From positions 48,973,169 through 49,037,168 of the forward strand of contig OX485806.1 of the NCBI GenBank assembly GCA_950295325.1: DNA of 64,000 bases, written 5' to 3'. The translations under genes and the position numbers were made by a program. Position 1 is the first letter of the stretch; every line of letters starts with the position of its first letter. Positions 57,723 to 64,000 of this stretch are shown here, piece by piece. The notes under the pieces were generated by a model that was not told where the DNA came from, did no database searches, and was given only the letters and a program-made list of their open reading frames with translations. The DNA is from Polytrichum commune. Lineage: Eukaryota; Streptophyta; Polytrichopsida; Polytrichales; Polytrichaceae.

Positions 57723-60700
57723 CCCAAACACATGCAATTCACCACCACTACCAAAAATCTCAAATAGAAACCTTAAACTATAAGTCTATCTTCCAAAAAA
57801 ACTCCACTAAGTTACCATTTCATCCAAAAAACAATGTACATAATTGAAAGTAACCAACATTGGAAAAATCACCCATCATTGTATATACTTGTAATTACAC
57901 ATATTATTATACCACCACCTTCAAATCCCTCATTCCCGCTTGACCCATATATTGAAAATTTATCCAAGAAAACAAACTGTAAGCCACAATTATATTGAAT
58001 GTCTTCCACACTAGTGTGAACCATTATGGGGGTTGAATGGGAGAATTTGAAACTTCAAGGGGGAGCTTTTTGGGAATGGAAAATTATGGAGTAGAAAATA
58101 CTTTAGAAATGAAAAAGAATAAGGAACATGTACATTAAGGACTTGTTCTTCATCCAAATTCTCAAAAACATCAATTTTTGGAACATGTAATAGACGGATG
58201 TGCAAAAACGATGGTATGAGGTCTCAAAAAAAACCAACTTGATCTTGGTAGATTTTAATAGGAGGGGTTTGAGGCGTAGCTTGTAGAAGTCTAGGGGAAT
58301 TGTAGTTTTATATGGGATATGCTAAATAACCAAAAAATGAACCAAATATGTGTTATATAGATATAAAAGGTGTTAAATAAACCAAACCTTTCCCAAGAAA
58401 AATTGGTAGGTACTAAGTGACTATGGTAGAAGCTAAACAAACTTGCCAACTATTGAACAAACCTAGCAAACCCTAAATAAATATGGTAGGTGCTAAGCAA
58501 AGTGGGTAAGGGATGAGGTAGGGCTCATGTGAGGAGTTTCAAATATAAAATACTAAAAAAAATGTTCATTTAGCAACCATATGCTAAGGGAAACATTGGT
58601 TTCCTAAGTTAATCATGCATGTCACAAACTTATGATAGTTACTAAAACAAAAAAATGTATTTATGGAGAAAATAGGTGTTTGCTAATGCTTGTAGTAGGT
58701 TGTGAGTTTAGATTTTGAAATGGCTAGCTTTGGAATGCACATGTAGCAAATATAATAAATATTACATTAAATAAAATAATGAAATGGTAAATAAATTTAC
58801 ATGTGTTGAATTTGAAAGGGAATCTTTAAGGAAAAATACTCTAAATAGATCATTTTTTGAAATGGTATTTGTGGAATTTTAAGATAGGTTTCTCCAAATA
58901 AAGTGGATTGAATAGAAATTCACTATAAATTCTCAAAAATCACAATTTTTCTTCAATGAAATGCAACAAAATCATGGTGGAAACTTACAAGATGTTCCAT
59001 CCAAATTTGCGCAATATTTGTTTAGAAATATGTTTTATTTAAATACATTGAGAATTGAAGAGCCTTCATGTTTTCATTGGGTGGATTAAATCCTTAATTT
59101 GCCCACCAATACAGATGCAACATTTATCAACAAACAACACACTTGTTAGTTTTATCTAGAAATTGAGCAAGACAATAGAGGTGGTAGGTTTGTTTACATA
59201 ATGCCACACCAATTTCATAGCTATTATAACCCTTGCGCACCATCCACAAGGTTTGATAGAGAGGAAAGAGTAACCATGAAGATTTGAAATGGGAGTGATA
59301 TGGAATATGGGTTGGGATGAAATGAAACACCCCCACCTTCTTTGATGGATTGCATGTGAATTTGAATCCCCATAGATTATTTTTGTAATCAGATAACCTT
59401 TTTTTTAGCATGAGTTGTTTCACTTTGTGGATTAAGGGACTTTAAATCACTATCTTGAAATTGGACTTCCCTTTGCATAGTTAGATTTATTTTATTTTTT
59501 ATAAGAATCCTCTCATATTGCAAATGAAGAAGACTTTTACCACTAGAAATAAAATGCATTGATATTGTGTTTCAACCCTTTCAAACTATCCTAAAGTCTA
59601 AGACGATTTTCAACTATGGTGGCAATTGGAAGGTATGTTCCCAAGCTATAATATGAAATCCAATGAATCCAAATTTACTCAAATCTGGTGTAGATGAAGC
59701 AAACTAAACTAAAATAAAGAAAATGGCAAGAGAAACACATTACAACAAAATCGACAAAAATGACTTTGTTTATGATTGTCATTTGTGTCGTTGAGGACTA
59801 CAATGACTATTAATTTTTGTGTTATTATGGACAATTTGTAACGGACAGACAGTCGTTGCGGACGTGACGTGGGAACCTGGACTCTATAGTCATATAGGGT
59901 AGTCGTAAACATGTTGAACAGACGTGGCAGACCGTGATGACACAGATGTCACGTGGCATTACGTGGCATCCACGCCATGGCCTCACATCCAGGTCATCAT
60001 CTGAGTTGGCTCTCATGCCATGTCAACAAACACGTGGCTTCCGAATCAATTGGCCATGTCATCGTGCACTGCCTACTGTGTGACACGTTAGTATTTGTCG
60101 ATGTGCGAGGTTACATGGGGTCAAGTAATATAACGCCATGTGTCCATATATATAGTTCTTATGTAATCATTTGCAGTTGTTGAACATAACATGGCACAGA
60201 CGTGAAACACATTGGGTTTCGTCATGTGGCCATGTGTATCCTAAACGATTATTCTATTACTATTGAACAACGAGATGCTAGTGACATGTGCATAGGTTTA
60301 TGCCATCTGTGATCACATTGAGCATTTTTTTATTCTTTCATTAGTGGGACATTTCATTACGTGTGCCGAGGTGTCAGGGGTACACGTATCATTTGTGTTT
60401 TCTTAGTTCTCCACGTGGACGCATAAATGACTACAATTCGACAGCGGCAACAATTTTTTTGCTTCTTGTACAGCCATGATTGTGCCACAACGAGTCTTTA
60501 TCATGCCATTTTGACTGCGATGCGACTTTGAATGGTTAACAATGACTACATTGCAAAAAGTGTGCAGTCATTGATGTATAGTTAACATCCATCCCAACTT
60601 GACAATGACTACAAATTCTGATACAAACTCGACCTCAGCGACGACAAAATTGCTACTGAATGACTGCCAATGACAATGATTTTCCATGCATTGTCTGCAG

Positions 60701-61690
60701 TTTCAAATGAATTACGCCATAGCAAGAGAAATTGCGTTTACAATACCCTTCAAGCATGCAACTACCATTCAAGCATTAAAGAGGGAGACTCAATATGAAC
60801 GTGGGGATCATATTTGAAAAAGATTACATATTTCAAATTTATTGTTCAGTTCCCAACAAAAAGCATGGGCGTGTTCATATGTGGGTTGAGAGTTTACAGT
60901 GCGGAAGCCCTGTATGTCCTCCCAGATAAGTACGTGGGAAGAAAATCATGTTGTTCTCTGGTTCCTTTCATTCCACAGTGTACATCCTCCCACCACATCT
61001 TGCACTAACCATTGGTCTTCGTCTTCATGTGGATATGCAAGTTTCACATCACCTAGGTAAGTAGTGGTCACGTCCACTTTGTAGCAAAACTCCGGAATGA
61101 CCTTAAAATGAAATTTATCCATACCACACCGCTGATTTTACCAATGGCCACCTTCCGTCTTTTGATTTCGGGCTCATCATATGCACGGATTGCCCAACAT
61201 TGAACTACACCCATACACCATTCACAAAACAACCAATCGCATACCTCATACAATGTAAATATCTAATTAGCATTGTGTCAGCAATCAGTCCTTCGTGTGA
61301 AATTACATTGTTTTCCTTGCCCTGCAATGTGACGTCTATAATAGACTCAAAAACCCACACCCAACAACACATACTTCATTTATTTGGTATTAAAAAACTT
61401 CGGAAATGGATTGCACAAACTTGGCGTGCAGACAATGTTGTATTGTCTGATGTGCTATCCCCTGTTTTCACACCCTTTCCCCGCAATTCCTTCCCGGGAA
61501 CCACCTACACATGCAAGAAAAATCCACATCAATTAGTCATCGACCAACTAAAAGGAGGGGGGACAATGTACATTGTGAACTTCAAGTTCACAACTCCCCT
61601 CATCTCCTGGAACTTGCACAGTTGTGTTTGCTATGTTCCTCAAAAATTGATTCAGTTCACACACCCCTGTTTGCATTTTGGATAGATTGA
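57723..61690. other. AT-rich intergenic stretch
   Basis: No supported gene is visible. The ORF at 61200-61685 (+, 161 codons) lacks a recognisable domain and directly abuts the end of the minus-strand phosphatase gene. Between 59870 and 60420 many ACGTGG/CCACGT sites cluster, described in the findings. Repeated AATGACTAC phrases occur at 59800, 60430, 60545 and 60605, hinting at an old transposable element. Confidence 0.45.
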
Positions 61691-61692
61691 AA

Positions 61693-62620
61693 GTGGACCA
61701 AAAACTTCCAACGTCCTAGTGTACATAGAGGCCTTGAAAAGATGGCCATAAGTGTTCCTTTAAATAATCTTTGTCCTCAAATAAATTCTTCATATTTGCA
61801 ACATAGAAAGGGTGGGATGATCACATTCGATTATGGGTTGCAGTCCACCCTAAGCTCATGGTGGTCTATGATAACAGTGTTGGTAGCATCCCAACATGGC
61901 CATTTCTTCCAAATCTTGGTCAAGGGTTTCCCCCACAATAAAACCTCATCACTCTTTTGAATTAACTCGCAATCCTTTGATGACCACGTAAAAATTGGCT
62001 TATGGCCTTCCACATATGAAAACACTGGTAGGATCTCCTGTAGAACCTCTTCCATACACTCACTACTCTTTATACCCCAAAATGCTATTTTGAAGATCTT
62101 AAAACACCGGCCCAAGAATTCCATCATCCATAGCCTGAACACGAACCTACGTGTCGTGGTTTTTTTTTGTCACACGAATGTTGCAGTTTGGATTTGGTTG
62201 AATCAATAGGCTGGTATCCAGAAGTATACCATGCACATTGAAGATCAACAATTTGGTTGGATTGTAGGGTTCCGCTATCGACGACATACAGAAACTGTGC
62301 GGCAGGCTCACCTGACCACCAGGCGTACTGTGTGAACCACCAATGTCACCTATCTTGCTTGATGACATGGTTTTGGGGTTTTTGCTCACAGATTTTGGAG
62401 AGATTCCCTTCCCCGGTGACGCAATAAGGGATGCAGCCTCTGCCAACACTCCTACATCCCCGCCCTCTACATGCTTGCTCTCCCCTTTATGCAACTGCCC
62501 TTTCCCTCCGCCCAAACTCCTACCTCCACCACTGACGCCCTCCCCACCTAAAACTTCCTTTTGTAGCAGTCCCCTAATCCCCATTTCCTTATTCCCTCCC
62601 TTTCCTCCCCCCTCTCCCAC
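61693..62620 (-). pseudogene. Second FCP1-like phosphatase gene, decayed
   Basis: Read right to left, a Gly/Lys/Ser-rich N-terminus leads to KLLIFNVHGILLDTSLL, the position of the DLNG/DLDE motif of the 39.2-kb gene; both acidic positions are changed here. After a frame change at a T9 run (62160-62168) come FRLWMMEFLG, AFWGIKSSECMEEVL (WSS region), IFTWSSKDC, then VIIDHHELRVDCNP and, beyond an in-frame TAA at 61831-61833, SNVIIPPFL. A further frame holds FEDKDYLKEHLWPS and a TAG at 61716-61718. The order of blocks matches plant FCP1-like domains throughout. The start at 62620 is the first Met seen and may not be native. Activity is unlikely. Confidence 0.6.
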
Positions 62621-63231
62621 CCACTACAATGTTGGGAGGGCCACTGCCATGTTGTACAACCCCACCAACGACGGCCCCGAGTTCTTGCCTCCCATCATCT
62701 GGGGTTATTGCACGGGGAGGTCACTTCATTGTCAAGTTGACACCACGTGCGGACAAAGTTTGCTACCCCTATATTACATGCCATATATAATTTTAAAATT
62801 TATGATATTTTTTCTACATATACATAATCATTGATAGTATCTTTTGTATACTTTTTTGAAATTTTTAGTCATCTTTATTTTTCTAGTAATTGTTTTAGTT
62901 CAATTATGTGTCATTCTAGTTAGAAATGGTATGTTTTATGAAAAAAACAAATCATCAAATTTAGTTACTGTTTTAAACTATGTCATAAGTACTGTGTATA
63001 TCTACTCATGAAAAAAAATTTGATAAAATTTTGACCCATTTTGGTGGTGCAACTTACCAAAAGAAGATTTTTTTTGGCCGCACGTGGTGTTCAACTTGAC
63101 AATGGAGTGATCTACCCGTGGGTTATTGGCTGCCTAGTGGCTGCCGCTGTTGCAGCTTGCTTCTTCACACCTCCCTTTCATGCCCTCCCTTTTCTCGGGG
63201 CCTTCTCACTTGCACGTCCCTTGCTCCCCAC

Positions 63232-63648
63232 CTAACTATTCTCTTGCGACACGGTAACCCCCTTTAACTTAGCATCTTTGCTCCTAGTCAACCTAGTATA
63301 TTCTTTGGGTGGGTTGTCATCCTCACTATGATCGTCTGTGTCATCCACCACATCTATTGGCAACGTAATGGAGGTTCCAATGCGAGCCGGGCGGGATTGG
63401 GCTTGATTCTCGCACGTAGATTTTGGGACGCTTCCATGTATGTCCTCGTTGTTGACTGTCGGGTTGGGCTCGCTCACAATGAACTTGGACTCCAGTTTAT
63501 TCATTATGGTCGTCATCATAGCAGCTAGGCTATTCAACGTGTTAGCTTTTAGAGCTTGTTCATTGTTCTGACTAGTCATTAACATCTTAGACAATTGATG
63601 CCTAAACTCAGTCTAGTTTAATTCCACAGCAGCAATGCGTGCTGACAT
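63232..63648 (-). pseudogene. Small hydrophilic ORF with one in-frame TAG
   Basis: From ATG 63648 (MSARIAAVELN) the frame meets a TAG at 63613-63615 and then stays open for 120 codons to 63232. The product is helical at the start (QALKANTLNSLAAMMTTIMN) and acidic in the middle (DVVDDTDDHSEDDNPP). No domain is recognised; a retroelement gag fragment is possible but unproven. Confidence 0.35.
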
Positions 63649-63739
63649 CCTTCTTGACAGTGTTTGCTGTGCATGCTACAAACAAGGACTTCCAACCTTA
63701 GAATGGGATCCAGTTAGGTTATGCCCATGGATTCATTTA

Positions 63740-64000
63740 AATACATTTTCACCACTACACAATGACACATAACCCGTTGAATACAGCTGCACAATGACTC
63801 ATAAAGCACTAGATACAACTACACAATGACTTAAATACAACTATCAATACAACTAAACAATGACACATATAGCTGGATATACAACTACAAAATGACACAA
63901 AAAACACTGGATACGACTAAACAATGACATAGATAGCATTGAATACAATTGCACGATGACACATAAAAAATATTGGAAACAACTACATAATGACACATAA
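63740..64000. repeat. Minisatellite of about 35 bp, seven or more copies, to the window end
   Basis: Units around ATACAACTACACAATGACACATAA repeat with drift, varying in spacing from about 30 to 40 bp, and run off the end of the window. Confidence 0.8.

Noticed and set aside
61200-61685. 161-codon plus-strand ORF as a gene
   Set aside because: No domain or context; it ends where the minus-strand phosphatase gene begins to show homology blocks.
1-64000. A changed genetic code with TGA as Arg and TAG/TAA as Gln
   Set aside because: Clear genes here also end at these codons (for example TGA at 39957 and TAG at 53817), and methyl-C deamination in dead transposons is a simpler explanation.

Overview
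The window looks like intergenic, transposon-rich nuclear DNA of a green plant. The evidence is GT-AG introns of 95-170 bp, an internal TTTAGGG-type telomere-like tract, Ty3/gypsy and CACTA elements, MULE/SWIM transposase remains and plant-type FCP1-like phosphatase genes. The mixture of transposase-like families resembles what I know from large non-seed plant or charophyte genomes, but the sequence alone does not identify the species. No rRNA, organelle or bacterial block is visible.

Layout. 1-1.9 kb: 3' part of a gypsy pol gene followed by an LTR start. 2-6 kb: AT-rich, no gene. 6.16-7.13 kb: a TG...CA element with a 5-bp target duplication; a relative carrying a coding insert lies inverted at 54.66-57.72 kb. 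8.40-9.94 kb: a non-autonomous CACTA element holding AT minisatellites and a tRNA-like segment. 11.6-17.0 kb (+): a decayed multi-exon transposase-like gene split by a 1.4-kb solo LTR. 21.3-24.0 kb (-): a coiled-coil / zinc-finger / AT-hook gene. 25.5-28.6 kb (-): a second transposase-like gene. 28.8-39.1 kb: a domain holding 32 copies of a 16-bp palindrome. 34.3-38.8 kb (+): gene 1, a long GC-rich gene with a ParB-like DGQHS motif and a C-terminal N4/N6 DNA-methyltransferase-like region. 39.2-41.1 kb (+): an intact FCP1-like phosphatase exon and Pro/Ser-rich exons. 43.1-43.6 kb (-): an unknown exon. 44.4-47.9 kb (-): gene 2, an AT-rich gene of the same ParB-like plus methyltransferase-like design, with a second palindrome family just upstream (47.95-48.72 kb). 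49.3-53.8 kb (+): a small CCHH-rich ORF and a MULE-like transposase with a SWIM finger. 57.7-61 kb: AT-rich, no convincing gene. 61.7-62.6 kb (-): a decayed second FCP1-like gene. 63.2-63.6 kb (-): a small hydrophilic ORF. 63.74 kb to the end: a minisatellite.

The most interesting pattern is that two highly diverged, intron-containing genes share one architecture that in bacteria and phages pairs a ParB-like domain with a DNA N4/N6 methyltransferase, and that each sits beside its own family of long palindromes. A protein-site relationship (binding or modification of the palindromes) is an inference, but it can be tested. Nearly all coding blocks are decayed: almost every in-frame stop is TGA, TAG or TAA where CGA, CAG or CAA would restore the frame, and most frameshifts fall in short homopolymers or TG repeats. 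The 39.2-kb phosphatase exon is the clearest intact coding block.
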